Assembly: GCF_949987515.2 (NCBI RefSeq)
Contig: NC_082697.1
Span: forward strand, 26,047,730 to 26,111,729
DNA: 64,000 nucleotides
Direction of reading: 5' to 3'
Source: Delphinus delphis
Lineage: Eukaryota > Chordata > Mammalia > Artiodactyla > Delphinidae
The notes beneath the pieces were generated by a model, which ran no database searches, was not told where the DNA came from, and saw nothing but the letters and a program-made list of their open reading frames with translations. Made by a program: the position numbers and the translations under genes. Below, piece after piece: positions 44,802-56,990 of the stretch; position 1 is the stretch's first letter, and each line of letters starts with the position of its first letter.

Positions 44802-47800
44802 CTGGGGCATGAGCAGGGGAGAGAAGAGAGGGGACACGCTTAGTGCCAGCCTGCCGTGGCCAACTGGGTGTCCCCCTACCTTCTCACTGATCTCGTGGTG
44901 AAGCTGAAGACTGGCAAGGGGAAGGGGCCTGCCCCAGGTGGGCAGCGAGGGGCAGGTGGGTCTCACAGTCACGGTGGACCTTCAGCAGTACCAGGGCCCG
45001 TGCACTGCCTTGGATGCTCACCACCACCATGGTAGGTTATTAACCCACTTTACAGATGGGGCACAGTTACACAGCCGGGAAACAGAAGGAGCTGGGATTT
45101 GAACCTGGGGCTAGAGGGCTAAGAGCCCAAGGCCCAAATCCATTGACTCAGGACATTTCCTGCGGGGGTAGGAGGGAGTGGGAGTCTTCCTGGGGAAGGG
45201 CCTGGGAGCTCGCTGGGAGATGGGGCTGACCTCAGGGGCCAGTGCCAGAATGACAAAGGCAGCAATGGCCATAGCTGTCACTTCCTCACTCGCCACAGTC
45301 CCCAGAACAGTACAGTGAGACTCCTGGATGCTGGAGCACAGGAAGTGGGGGCAGGGGAGAGGCGTCCAGGGCTCCTGGCTTTAGGAACAGAGAGCCACCA
45401 TGAGCCTGTCTCAGCCTACAGTCCTGTCCATCTGAGTGCGCTCTGTCACTTTCGTTACTCTCTCATGGGGATTTTTATCTTGCAGCATTTGAACTCCTTT
45501 GCAGAGTTCTGAGGCCTGGGCAGGGATGCTAGGGAATCTGGGGTGTGGTGGGGTTTGCTGGGCCAAGTGGAACTAATCTAGGACCTTGGTATCAAGACCT
45601 GCCCAGCCCACCAGGGCCTGAGTGGGGCCTGTTCTAGGGCTCATGGGAAGACAAATGGCCACAAAATGCCAGGAGCCCAGAAGAAAACAATAAGGGTCAC
45701 TGTTTGAGACCGTCTCCCTGAAGTCAAATGTCCTCAAACTAGGGGTGAAGGCCATGTTTTCCAGCTCAACTGCCTATGTCTCCTTTTATGAGCTTTCTTA
45801 CGGCTGAAGATGGGGTGAAGGTGAGGGGGGAAACAGGGCAGTGGTAAATCCAGTGGTAAAACCAGGAAAGGGATGAGGCAAAAAGGCAGCGCTGGAAAGT
45901 TCCTTAGAGTTCAGACAGGCCAAGGCCACCATTTTACAGACAGGGCTCTGGGGCTGGAGGAGGTTTTTAGAGCAGAGAAGAAAGGCTGGGCCACAGGCAG
46001 GAAGGGCAGGAGGCTGAAATGTGACCCTTGTGTAGGCGGCTATGGTAGCAGGTTTTGCTTGCCCAACACTGGCTCCTGTCTTCCTTCTTCCTGGTGTCTC
46101 GGGTACCCACTCCCTACTTTGTGGTCCTATTGGGGCTGTCGGTCCTAATACAAAACCTAAGCTAGTCAATCAGCGTATGCCATCCTACTGGACATGAAGA
46201 ACAGTGAGGGATGGCATGTAGCCTGGGCCAATGAGTGTCTTCCCTGGGGTTTATAACATAATGATAGAAGAAAGACGTTCTTTTAGTTCTAGAGCTGCAA
46301 AGCTGAGAAAAGGAGACTCTAGGGCTGCTATTGGTCATCCTTCTATTTGTGGAAAGATCCTGCCTACAGATTGAAGCCAAGAAAACACACACAGAGCTGA
46401 GGAATAAACACAGAGCCCTGATACCATCTGAGCTGCTGGATCTAACCAAGCCTGAAGCTAGAACTCCAACTTCTTATTAAACTTACATCAGCCAAAACAC
46501 TCTCTTTTTTGCTTAAGCCAGTTGGGACTGGTTTTGGTCACTTTCCATTCAAAATAGTTCTGATTAATAAGGGCTGTAGAGAAGGGAAATTAGATTTGTT
46601 CTGCAGGATTCCAGGAACAAGACTGTGGTCTGAAGATGGAATTTACAGGGAGGCAGATTTCAGTGTGACTTAAGGAAGGCCTTGATAAGGACAGGAGCTA
46701 TCCAAAGGGAATGGGAGCATCAGGAGGGAGTGTCTTCTGTTGCTGGATGTGCCAGGGCAGAGGTCAGCGAGCTTTTTCTTAAAGGACCAGATTATAAATA
46801 GTTTAGGCCACGTGGCCTCTGTCAAAACTACTCCACTCTGCCATTGTAGTGTAAAAACGGCCTTGACCATATGTAAATGAACAAGCGTGGCTGTGTGCCA
46901 ATAAAGCTTTGTTTACAGAAGCAGGCCTGCTGGCCCCTGAGCTAGATGATCACTTGCTGGGATCGCTGGAGAAGAGGGCAGTCCTCAAACTGGAAGCGGG
47001 GGTGCGGCACCGCACTCAAATATCTGGACAGTCCTTTCCAACCTGACGTTTTTGGGAAAGGGAATTCCAAGCTTCACCCAGCTGACCTATGCCTCTAGTG
47101 TGGGAATACACCCTGGTCATAAGCAGAGGACTTCTCGGTTTGGGGTCCTGGATACCCAAAGTACAGCGGGTAAAACTGTCTTCAGCGTAAGCTCCAGAGG
47201 TAACATGGGGTCCGCCAGAGTGACCCCAGACTCCTCTCAATGGCCCATCTGGTTTGTGTTACACACAAATCTAATAAGCCTGCTGTGGGGATCTGTTTGT
47301 ATTCTTACTCTTACGTCACTCTTTGGGGATGGTGAGCTCTGTGAGTATAGCCGAGTTCCTAAATCTGGGCGCTAAAGCCTACTTCAGCAGTTTCTGCTTT
47401 TACCTTTATTAACTCTTCTCATTTACTTTCATTCTTTCAAGTTACTGTTCTTTTTTTTTTTTTTCTGTCATCTTGAGGTGAACACTGTATTAGTCTCTCT
47501 TATTTCCTCTTAAAAGCACTGTAAGGTGATATACTCCCTTTAAGTTCTGCTTTGATTGTATCTCACAGGTTTTGCATACAACATTCTCATTGTCATTTAT
47601 CCTGAAGGCTTTTGTCACCCAAACATACTCTCTTTCCTAAAAAGATTATGTTCTAAGAGCAGTAACAGTTCTAGGATGACTTTGGTCCTCCTCATTCTTG
47701 GCAGAAAAGTAAGACTTAGACACTTAGGGTTTTTCCCCAGCACCCTCCCCGCCACAATCCTGCCCTGAAAGGGCTAGGGGGCTCCCTCATGCAGGGTGGT

Positions 47801-47802
47801 AC
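44802..47802 (-). other. TM9SF4 last intron
   Basis: A 3.0-kb intron. It holds a MIR-like piece near 45,020-45,110, the second copy of the unassigned repeat (46150-46570), and a hAT-like DNA element (46758-46960). No extra coding exon is seen. Confidence 0.6.
46758..46960. mobile_element. hAT-type non-autonomous DNA element (fossil)
   Basis: Recognisable internal motifs are GTCAGCGAGCTTTTTC, GGCCACGTGGCCTCTGTC, CACTCTGCCATTGTAGTG and CAATAAAGCTTTGTTTACAG. These resemble a widespread mammalian hAT-Charlie MER element. The subfamily is uncertain and the ends are eroded. Confidence 0.55.
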
Positions 47803-47892
47803 CTTGTTAACAAAATAAAAGATGGCATAGACCAGGACATAGAATGCAGATCCCCCGGAGACTAGGAAATTCCTCCACCACCAGCGGTAATC
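47803..47892 (-). CDS. TM9SF4: TM9SF4 penultimate coding exon (span 8)
   Basis: 90 nt, phase 0 on both sides, acceptor CTCCTCAG and donor AAG|GTACCA. It encodes [14 protein letters not shown] and the hydrophobic span [13 protein letters not shown]. The DYRWWW motif is a nonaspanin hallmark. Confidence 0.95.
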
Positions 47893-48703
47893 CTGAGGAG
47901 GAAACAGAGAAGGGTCATAGCTGTCTCCAGGCAGAACCTCTTCCCCAAGTTTCAGAGCTGCCTGAGGAACTAAAGACCCTGGGTAAGAACTGTAATATTT
48001 GGGGTGATGCGAAGCTTTTTATACCGTGACTGTGATGGTGGTTACACAACTGTAGGCATCTCTAAAAACTTACAGAACTGTAGATTAAAAAGGGTGAACT
48101 TTACTGTTTATAAATTATATCTCAATTTAAAAAAATCAGCAACAACAAAAGAACATTATTAACAACATTAGCATTTCTTGAGCAAACGCTCACCACGTGC
48201 CACATATTGTTCTAAGTGCTCTATGTGAATCAGCTCATTGAATCTTCGCAGCAGCCCTGTGAGCTAGGCCCGGAAGGCACACGGAGGTTAAACGACGGCC
48301 CGAGATCCAGAGCTACTAACAGAGGAGCCAGCGTTTCAGCTCAGGCTGTCTGTCCCAGAGCCCTTGTTTTGCCCATCAAGAGCTAGTCCCCACATGGAGG
48401 GCAGGTCACCCAAACTGCATCAGCTGTTGAAGAAACCACTACTGGAGTGGACTCAGTACTGACGAGTCTACTGTCGTTAGGTCGTGGTGACTTCCCTGCA
48501 AGACTATGCAGTGAGGTAGGGATCATTAACTCTAGTCTACAGCTGAACAAATGGAGGCTCTGCAAGGGGAAGTGATGTACATGCCCAAGACCTCATGGCC
48601 AGAAGAGGCAGGACCACAGGAGAAACCCAGACAGCCTCACTGATCCAATTCAATACTGGACCCAGCTGCCCCCACCCCAAACTGCCGGCCCAATTCCCCT
48701 CAC
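47893..48703 (-). other. TM9SF4 intron with LINE and MIR pieces
   Basis: It contains an L1 3' end at about 48020-48140 (ending in CTCAATTTAAAAAAATC) and a reverse MIR at about 48165-48375. A further MIR-like piece lies near 48,490-48,600. No gene seen. Confidence 0.55.
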
Positions 48704-48823
48704 CTCTGCACACAGCTGGAAGTATACCATGACGATGCTGATTTGCGAACAGGACACCACCAGGATGATGAAGACGAGGAACAGGAAGCCGAAAAGGTAA
48801 TAGAACTGATTCTCCCAGATTGC
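48704..48823 (-). CDS. TM9SF4: TM9SF4 third-from-last coding exon (span 7)
   Basis: 120 nt, phase 0, acceptor ATCCACAG and donor GAG|GTGAGG. It begins [12 protein letters not shown] and continues with a long hydrophobic segment ending QLCAE. It is predicted to form span 7 and a short loop. Confidence 0.95.
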
Positions 48824-49996
48824 CTGTGGATATACCGCAGCCGGCCTTCAGGTAGCCTGCCCCCACTCCCCTGGCATTCCCTGCTTGTGCTCGGGAACTC
48901 CATCCCTTAGTCAGGACTGGCAGGATTGGAGACACCATCATGACACCACTGGGGCCTGCGAGCCTGGCTCGTGGCTGACTGGTCTCTCCTCCCTGGAGCA
49001 AAAGGTTCCTAGGGAGGGGCTGGGGCATGGCTGATCCTGAGATGGGTGGCCCCCGCCTGAACTCAGCAGCTTGCGGAAAATAATGAATCCCACCCCAATC
49101 AAAATTACACGGCAGCCGCCACGACCTGGGGCAGCTCACCACGTGCCAGGCATAGTGTTACGTGCTTTACGTACACCACCACGTGTCAGCCTATGCAAGC
49201 ATGGCATTTTACAGTGAAAGACGTCACGGTTCAGAGAGGCTGGTGATTGGCCCAGTGTCACACAAACAGAACAGATGTAGACTCCCTGCCCAGGCAGCCA
49301 ACCCGTCCTAGGCAGGGCTGGGTGGGCGAGGGGGTCTCAGTAGGGACAGGCTGGGCCACTCCAGAGGAGTGGATGCTTGTCCAGCACTGACTTATTGCAA
49401 GACCCTCCCTCCATGCTAGGCGCTGAGCTGGGTCAGCTGGACTTAGATGGCTCTGAAGAACTGTTCTGCCAACTTTCATCTTGGCATGCCTGGGAGAGGA
49501 GTAATCATCATTACAACAGCAGCTACAAGTTAACAAGCATTTCCTGAATGCCAGGCGCTGTGCCTTTTATAGACGTTATCACGTTCCAGCCTCATGATGA
49601 TCCTGGGAATTAGGCATCATCCCCCCACTTTCCTAGGAGTTTTGAGTAACTTAGGTAAAGACACGTAGGGACCCAGAAGTCAAAGCAGACGCAACAATGA
49701 TATTAATAATGGTGGTGACTGACTGCAATACTGCTAAAGCAGCCAAAGCAGCTTCTGTTTACTGAGCCCTTCCCACACCAGACCCCGTACATGTGGCACA
49801 TCTCACGTACCCTTCCAAGCTGTCCCGAGAGGCAGGACTGTTACCCTATTTTAGGGCAAAGAATGGGGGCTCTGAGAGGCTAAAAGGTCTGTCTGAAATG
49901 TCACAGGCGGTAAGAGGCAGAGCACCTAAGTGGAGGGGTAGGGACTAGGCTAGTGCGGGTGAAGGTGAGGGGTGGGGAGCAAGTAGCAGTACTCAC
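48824..49996 (-). other. TM9SF4 intron with MIR copies
   Basis: Reverse MIR pieces near 49115-49265 and 49530-49925 (for example CACAGGCGGTAAGAGGCAG), the latter probably more than one copy. The rest is unique. Confidence 0.55.
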
Positions 49997-50060
49997 ACTG
50001 AAGATGAAGAAAAGCTCGATGAACATGGCGCCAAAGGGCAGGATCCCAGCCATGAGAATG
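49997..50060 (-). CDS. TM9SF4: TM9SF4 fourth-from-last coding exon (span 6)
   Basis: 64 nt, entering in phase 2 (GG|C) after acceptor CTCTGCAG and leaving at AGT|GTGAGT. It encodes ILMAGILPFGAMFIELFFIF, essentially one membrane span containing a Glu, as usual in this family. Confidence 0.95.
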
Positions 50061-50555
50061 CTGCAGAGAACGGGAGGGTTAACAATGCTGGGAGGCCTGG
50101 GCCGCTGGAAGCTTCGGGCTCCCTCCTGAGCCAGCAAGACTGAGAATGCTTCCACTGTCTGGTGGGTCTAAATCTTTCGGCATGCTTTTGTACCATTATA
50201 GCCTCTCAAGAGGTGGGCATCATTCTCCCTATTTTATAGATGGGAAAACTGAAGTACAGAGAGGTGGCGCGACTTGCCCAAGGTCCAAGGTAGTCTTTAC
50301 CTGTCACCCTGCACCTTTCCACTCCACCCCTTCCCTGGCCAACACCGAGTCTGGCTACAACTTGGTCCTCTCTATCTTGGAGTGAAGCTAAGCTTTCAGG
50401 AAGTCTACTAGAGCCAGCCGGGGCTGCAGGAGCACCTGTCATAGCCCCCACAGGGGGAGGGTACCCCTGTCCATGTCTTTCCAAGGAGATGGCTCAGGGG
50501 AACGTTGGCCTTGCCTACTCCAGAAGCCCCCGCCCGGCCCTTGCCGGAGACTCAC
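50061..50555 (-). other. TM9SF4 intron
   Basis: Short intron with a reverse MIR-like segment near 50,190-50,290 (TTTTATAGATGGGAAAACTG). No other feature. Confidence 0.5.
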
Positions 50556-50731
50556 CCCACGAATCGGTTCATGTACCACCGCTGCTCAGGGATCTGCCGG
50601 GGAATCTGGTTGGTGCGCACAGGGTTGTCATATGGCTGCTTGCGGAAGCCGAAGTAGTAACCCAGGTAGACAAGGGGCAGGGAGATTCCGAACCACATGC
50701 ATAGCAGGGCCACCATGGTGGGGAAGGGCAC
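50556..50731 (-). CDS. TM9SF4: TM9SF4 fifth-from-last coding exon (span 5 and loop)
   Basis: 176 nt, acceptor GCCCACAG, donor GG|GTGAGT. It starts [19 protein letters not shown], then continues [20 protein letters not shown] and [20 protein letters not shown]. The hydrophilic loop with IPRQIP is highly conserved in nonaspanins. Confidence 0.96.
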
Positions 50732-52274
50732 CTGTGGGCACAGCACCGTGAGGCTCCACAAGCCCTGAAGCCCAGGCTGGGGTCGTGCAGGGGGAGGGGG
50801 GACCTTCTGGGTCCCAGGGCAGGAAGGGCACAGCAGGACCACCATGGTGGGGAAGCTCCTGCAGACACGCCCCCCCCACAGGGCTCCTGGCCAGACTGTC
50901 CTGGGGCTGACCCCAGCCCCGGGAAAAGCAGAGGGCAGATGGAGGGCCAGTTGAGCCATGAAGTGAAGGAACCACGGCATCCTACAGGAGCTTGTCACCA
51001 GGGAGGACGTGGGGAAAGAACAAGGAAGGAGGGGCTGAGAGCATGAAGGGGAGAGGAAGGGCCGGAATGAAGAGAAATTACGTGTGGTCTGTTAAGTGAA
51101 AACGAAGGGGAAAATACAGAAGTGCACAAATAGTGCGTTCCCAATTTCGCTCAATGAAAACACCACAATATACCACGAAGTGAAAAAAGCAGGATATAAA
51201 ACTGTATGTAGAGAACTCCATTTTAATAAAAACACCCCAATACTTATATGCATACATGCCTGGAGAGGCCTACACCAAAAAGTTAACAGCATTTCCTCAG
51301 ATGGAGTATGGGGCTTTGGAATTGATTTTTCATTTTTTTTTAAATTCCCCTCTGCACAGTCTGAGGTTTTTACAACTCACACAAAATGGAAGAAATGAAT
51401 TAATCTTTGTAAAGTGTTCAGAACAATACTTATTCCAAAGTAAGCACTATAAAAATGTTTGCTATTAGTTTATAATTTTACGATTACATTATTCCATTTT
51501 AAATATATCTAAAAAGAGGTTAAAAGACTGCAAAAACAGGGAATTCCCTGGCAGTCCAGTGGTTAGGACTCTGCGCTTCCATTGCAGGGGGCACGTTTCC
51601 TTTCTAAAATTTCTGCAATGAGTGTTTATAGTGAGCAGCTGGTAACTGGGAGAAAAATGTTGAGAGAGAGAAGGGAGACAGGTATAAAAAAGAGGAAGTG
51701 AGAGGAAGAGCATGACCCTGTCTTTCCTGAGGGCAGCTCCCTGGACCGCTGGGGAGGACCCAGTGCTCCGGCAGCCCGGACTGCAAGTCTCACCCAAGCA
51801 CCTTCTGTGGGCACCTGCCAGTGGAGGGGAGGCCGTTCTCTCCGCTGAGGCCGGGATGGCAAACACCTGCCCCACCTCTCCCGCAGCTAACCCATCAAGA
51901 CCATCTCCCCACCCCCAGCTGAGTCCACAATCCTCACGGGGGGCTGGTGCTGAGCTCGGGGCAGGGACACTAGGAGGAGAGCGTTGTTTTGGGAGACTGA
52001 CCTCATCAAGTCATACCAAGCAGCTTTCCCTTGGTTGAGACGAGGGAAATTCCCCAGTTGGCCCCTGGACTGTGGAAATCTCCCTTTAGAGAAGTGAGCT
52101 TTGGTCAACTGTGTGAAAGAGCCCACAGGAAGGGCAAGACAGATGGACGCATAGGGATGGAGAAAACGTGGCCAGCCCTCTGGGGCTTTAGAAAAGGGAA
52201 GGAAGCAGCAGGAAGTGACCTGCAGGAATGGGCCTGAGCACAGCTGGCCCTCCCTTGCTGGGGAGGGCACTTAC
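50732..52274 (-). other. TM9SF4 intron, SINE head only
   Basis: A 1.5-kb intron of mostly unique DNA. It carries a truncated CHR SINE at 51540-51597 and AT-rich LINE-like sequence at about 51,080-51,530. Confidence 0.5.
51540..51597 (+). mobile_element. CHR-type SINE, truncated to its head
   Basis: About 57 bp: GGGAATTCCCTGGCAGTCCA, then CTGCGCTTCCATTGCAGGGG. It stops abruptly before the B box and has no A-rich tail, so it is a 3'-truncated copy. Confidence 0.85.
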
Positions 52275-52358
52275 CGCCCCTGATGAGTGCTTTCCCCAGA
52301 TGAAGCAATTCAATACGAAGCAGATGCCAAAAACCACGCCAGGGTACAATGTCGCCGT
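52275..52358 (-). CDS. TM9SF4: TM9SF4 sixth-from-last coding exon (span 4)
   Basis: 84 nt, phase 0, acceptor GCTTCCAG and donor GCG|GTAAGT. It encodes [19 protein letters not shown] then IWGKHSSGA, one span with a polar exit. Confidence 0.96.
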
Positions 52359-55184
52359 CTGGAAGCAAGAGAGACCAGGCTGGGGAGCTGTATCTAGGGA
52401 GAGCTCCCACCTGCCCCATCAGGGCTCCCCGACTAGAGGTTCTCAAGCCCTCCCTGTCCTGTAGGACTCAGCTCAAGGATAAACCCTTCCAGAAAGCATT
52501 CCCTGACCCCCAGACTAGGCAAGCCTCCTGCTCTCTGTCCTTTTGGATCCCTGAACCGCACCGTCCTCGCCCTCATCCGTGTTCGTAATCATGTGCTGTT
52601 GTTACCCCCACAGACATAAGCTCTTGGGAGGATCAGGTCCTGCTCACTGATGTGTTCCCAGCACTCAGAGCACAGTAGTGTTCAATAAGCATTTGTTGAA
52701 TAGGAATGATCAAATAAAAGTTTTACTAAACACGTAGGTCTGGGCCTCAACCCAAACTGTCCAGAGTGGTGGGTAAGCTTTAACTGAGTCTTAGGGGCGG
52801 TGGGTGCTCGCCTCCACATGAATCCATCATCTCACCCAATCCTCACTACAGGCCTAGATGGGAAGCACTGTCACTACCCCTTTTCAAGAAGAGGACAGAG
52901 GCCCAGTAACGTTAAATACCCCACACCCCAACTTCACACAGTCAGTTAAGGGTGGAGCAGAGATTCAAACCCAGGCAGTCTGACTCCAGAGGCCCTGCTC
53001 CTGACGCCCTGCGGTGTATTCTATCCAGTCAAGACTTCTGGGGCTGGGGCTCAGGCACTGGGAACCAAAGCCCTAGACCTACAGTGAAGCCTCCTTTACT
53101 ACTGCGGCTGCCGGAGCACCCAAGAGGGTCTGCCCGTGAGGCCTGAGGCTCCCTGCAATCTGGTGCTCAGCTTCACGGCCAGTTTTATTTACCTTTAGCC
53201 TGTAGCCTCCCACACCCACTAACTGGCCACTGCTCTCCACGTCCCTGACCCCGGGCCTTCATGAGGTAGAGTCATCAGCATCTCAGGGATCTGCCGTCTG
53301 AGTGCCAGTGCTGAACCAGTGGCCTTCTGTATACAGTCTCCTTCCAACCACACAACGACCTGAGACTTAGGTGCAACCAGTCCCCACTGGAGAGATGGGG
53401 AAACCGAGGCTCAGAGGGCTGGTCAAGGTTACCAACCAAGGAAATAACGGAGCCAGGACTGGGATCCCGGAGATTCCAGAACCTGAGGCCTCCTTGCTGG
53501 CTGCTTCCATCCAGTTGAAACCCTCCTCTCCGAGGCCCAGCTCAAATGTCATTTCCCCCCTTCCTGTGTGTTCCTACTTTACTCTGCTGTGTAGCAGAGA
53601 ACTCCTCGTCTGTCCTCCTGGCTGAAATGTATGGACTGAGCACTGTGCTAGATACCAGGAAGAACAGGAAAAATGTTCAGACCCATAAATGGAGAACAAC
53701 ATAAGTGGCACTCATAGGCACAAGGCTCTGCCCAGGCCCCCCTGGGGTGCCAAGGGGGACCCTGAAGTTAGAATCGGTGGGGGAGGAAGAGTGACCCCGG
53801 ACCTAAGACTTAGCTGCCCACGCAGAGGCTGGAGGAGAGAAGAGCAGTTGTACACCTGCACGGCTGCGGCTGCAGCAGAGGCCCGCCTGTGGAGCGATGC
53901 AGAGCTCCACACCAGGGAAGGGTCAGAATCTTGCAGGGAAACTGAGGAGGCCTAGGACGGCCAAGGGCCCAGGCAAGAGGGAAAGATGCCTGAACCTGGG
54001 CAGGAGTCCTGGGGATGGAGATGGGAAGGAATTCGTGGACTATCTGGCAGGAGAACCATCCACACTTGATGTATGAGAGGAGGCGGGGGCGCTAGTGAGT
54101 AGGAGGAAGAAGGGGAGCCACCCAGGTGACTGCCTTGGGGGCCCGGGTGGATGATGGTGCCACTGGATGCAGGGAGCAGGTTTGGGGCAGAGAGACAGGG
54201 TTTGCCGTGGCACCAGTACAGGGAGACTTGGAGGGTATCTGGTGGGAGACTTCATCAGGGAAGTCTCACCAGGTGAGGAGAGGGCTGGGTTTTACAGCTC
54301 TGAAGATCCCTGGGTCTTAGCACACAGTAGCCTGAGAAAAACACCTGATGTGTCAAGAATTTAGGAAACTCTTTTTGATCTTTCTAGAACAACCACTGTC
54401 ACAGCTCTTCTATACTGAGGGCTTATTAACTGCCAGGGGTATTTGCCAGAGCTGGGATAGCCTGAGTTCCCCTGCTCTTTTGATAGCTGTGAGAATGGTT
54501 TCAGAAGGCCTGGGTCTAGAGGCTTCTCTGAATTTGGCACCAGGGGTTTCCCTGGTTCTCTAAGGGCTCACTTGCTCTGGGAGAAGGGGCTCAGGGCTCC
54601 CTGGGAGGCAGGGTCCACTCCCAGGCATCCTCTGGTTTCTGTGGTCTTTTCTGCTGCCAAGAACTCTCCTCACCACCAGGAGGACAGTGAACACCAGAAG
54701 CTGACCTTATTGAAGAGGCACAGAGGCCCCAAAGTCTGGAAAACAGGCTGACGGTGACGTGGGGCCTGGCTTCTCCCGCCCCTGGCAGGTAATTCTCTCC
54801 TTACTCTGCTGGGTAGGGTGTTCTCACAGCTGCCCTGCTGATCAGGTTTTGACCTTAAACTTTGACACCTGGGATGGTGTCTAAATCCTGTTATTCTGAA
54901 TCCCCTATTTCTTCTTGTGCTTGAGCCATGGGACAATGTAGGCTAAAAATCATCTAAGTTCAATTCCCTCTTTTCATGGATGCGGCTACTAAGGCCTCAG
55001 AGGTAAGCACCCAGGGGTGAGCCCAGCTCTCCTGGCCCTTGGGTGTGCTCCTCCCACCCATCAGGCTGCTGCCCAGCACCTGGCCCTAAACCCCCACCAG
55101 AGCCTGCTTATGCTGCTCTCGAGGAGCCCAGGAGGAAGCTTCTTGGCCTCGCAAGAACACGGGGAGGAGGGTTGGGACACTTAC
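52359..55184 (-). other. TM9SF4 intron with L2 and MIR
   Basis: A 2.8-kb intron. L2 3' sequence at about 52445-52710 (ends TTTGTTGAATAGGAATG) and reverse MIRs at about 52825-52995 and 53265-53465. About 53,640-55,180 is unique, with no recognised feature. Confidence 0.55.
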
Positions 55185-55260
55185 ACAGAAGGCTCCTTTC
55201 TTCCACCGATGGCCTTTTAGAGTGCGGTACAGACGGCCGGCGGAAAATCCACCAAACACC
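55185..55260 (-). CDS. TM9SF4: TM9SF4 seventh-from-last coding exon
   Basis: 76 nt, entering in phase 2 after acceptor CTCCCCACAG and ending TGT|GTAAGT. It encodes [19 protein letters not shown] then KKGAFC, a loop with positive charges following span 3. Confidence 0.95.
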
Positions 55261-55356
55261 CTGTGGGGAGATGGAAGGGATCCACACCAAGGGGACCTGT
55301 TAGCTGCAGTGCAGGCAGCCGGCGCCAGCCCTGGGACCCCACTCATGCACACGTAC

Positions 55357-55438
55357 CCCATGAACATGAAGAGGAAGCAGGCCGTGGTCATGAGAGCTCC
55401 CCGGCTGGAGGGTGACAGCATCCCAAGCATGGCCACAA
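55357..55438 (-). CDS. TM9SF4: TM9SF4 eighth-from-last coding exon (span 3)
   Basis: 82 nt, acceptor CCTCCTCAG, donor GG|GTACGT. It encodes (F)[16 protein letters not shown] then [19 protein letters not shown] is a strongly conserved nonaspanin motif. Confidence 0.95.
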
Positions 55439-55636
55439 CTGAGGAGGGAGGGGCAAGAGAGGGAAAGTCAGGGTCTCTAGGCCCCAAGGCCCAGTCGGCT
55501 GGCTCACAGGGCCCCAGGGCAGGTGAGGCTAGATGAGGCTCCCTACTCCCTCTCCCTACTTTACTGGAGAAGACTGGGTCTTAGTTGGGGTTCAGAGGGG
55601 TGCAGCAGTTGCTGGGCCATGGCTGGCTGCGTCTTT

Positions 55637-55975
55637 TTCTTTTTTAAAAAATTTATTTGATTTTAATTTATTTTTGGCTGTGTTGGGTCTTTGTTGCTGC
55701 GCGCGGGCTTTCTCTAGTTGCAGTGAGTGGGGGCTACTCTTCATTGCAGTGCTCGGGCTTCTCATTGCGGTGGCTTCTCTTGTTGCGCAGCACGGGCTCT
55801 AGATGCGCGAGCTTCAGCAGTTGTGGCTCGAGGGCTCTAGAGTGCAGGCTCAGTAGCTGTGGCGTGTGGGCTTAGTTGCTCCGCGGCATGTGGGAATTTC
55901 CCGGACCAGGGCTTGAACCCGTGTCCCCTGCATTGGCAGGCGTATTCTTAACCACTGTACTACCAGGGAAGCCCC
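55637..55975 (-). mobile_element. CHR-type SINE (long form) in TM9SF4 intron
   Basis: From TTTTTTCTTTTTTAAAAA-like poly(T) to CTACCAGGGAAGCCCC, with the tRNA B-box complement CTTGAACCCGTG. It is sense to neither gene (plus-strand poly-T start means a minus-strand SINE), the same strand as TM9SF4. Confidence 0.92.
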
Positions 55976-56857
55976 ATGCATCTTAATGGTAATGGCCAGC
56001 CCACAGAGCACTTGCAACCAACCAGGCACTGAGCTGAGAGCATTACGAATGCCAGCTCACTGAATCTACCTCATCAGCCCTCTGAGGCGGTTAGTTCCCA
56101 CATTCCTTAGATGAGGAAACTGTGGCTCACGAGGTTAAATGAGAGGCTCACAGAAGTTAAATGACTTGTCCAAGGTCACAAAGCTTGGAAGCATGAGGCT
56201 GAGACAGAAATTTAGGCAGATAAGTTGCTAAGAGATTAGATTTTGAAAGTTCTCATCACAAGAAAAAAAAATTGTAACTATGCGAGGTGATGGATATTAA
56301 CTAAACTCACTATGGTAATCATTTTGCAATATATACATATAATATCAAATCATTATTTTGTATACCTTAAACTAATACAGTGTTATATGTCAGCAAAAAA
56401 AAAAGTTAAAATGGTTAAAAAAAAAATTTAGGCAGATTGATTTCAGAACTGCCTGTAACTACTATATATTCATTTTTGGGGGTGTTTTCTGAGAAAAAAG
56501 ACCTGATTCCAGTCCTAATCCTGGTGCTGAAATGGGTAAGTCACTTAATGCCTGGCTGCAAAAGGAGGCCAACCTCAGAGTGCTGATATATGGCTTCATT
56601 GGTGGTGTGGATGTCGGGGGCTATCGATGGTGCTGGCAAGATCTGAGGAGGAGCAAATCACCAGGGCCTGTGGCTGAGAGGACCAGCCCTCTTGCTGGGA
56701 TGGACGGCTCTGTCTGGCCCAGAGATGTTGACATGCCCCCCTGCCCCAGGAAGGGAAGCCCACCCTTTTCTCAGACTCAGGCCTGTGCTGCGCTGGTGAG
56801 CACAGCTCACCCTCCCCAAACCCCCAGCCCACCTCCACCCCTGCCGGGCTTACTCAC
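55976..56857 (-). other. TM9SF4 intron, MIR and L1 tail
   Basis: A reverse MIR at about 55995-56195 (GATGAGGAAACTGTGGCTC) and a forward L1 3' end at about 56225-56425 (GTATACCTTAAACTAATACA then poly-A). The rest is unique. Confidence 0.55.
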
Positions 56858-56990
56858 AGATGACAATGAGGATCATGCAGAAGAGCTGAATGCCCGAGCC
56901 CAGCAGGGAGCTGAGGATCATGGGGTACTGGGGGGGCCTGAAGACGTCACCATGCACTAGCTTCCACCCGGACTCCTCCATCGTGTCTTC
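56858..56990 (-). CDS. TM9SF4: TM9SF4 ninth-from-last coding exon (span 2)
   Basis: 133 nt, acceptor TTTGCTGCAG, donor ATCT|GTGAGT. It encodes [18 protein letters not shown], then [19 protein letters not shown] and CMILIVI. The [13 protein letters not shown] motif is diagnostic of TM9 superfamily proteins. Confidence 0.97.

Noticed and set aside
46894..46915. CAATAAAGCTTTG as a plus-strand poly(A) signal
   Set aside because: It is an internal motif of a hAT-type repeat, and no plus-strand gene precedes it.
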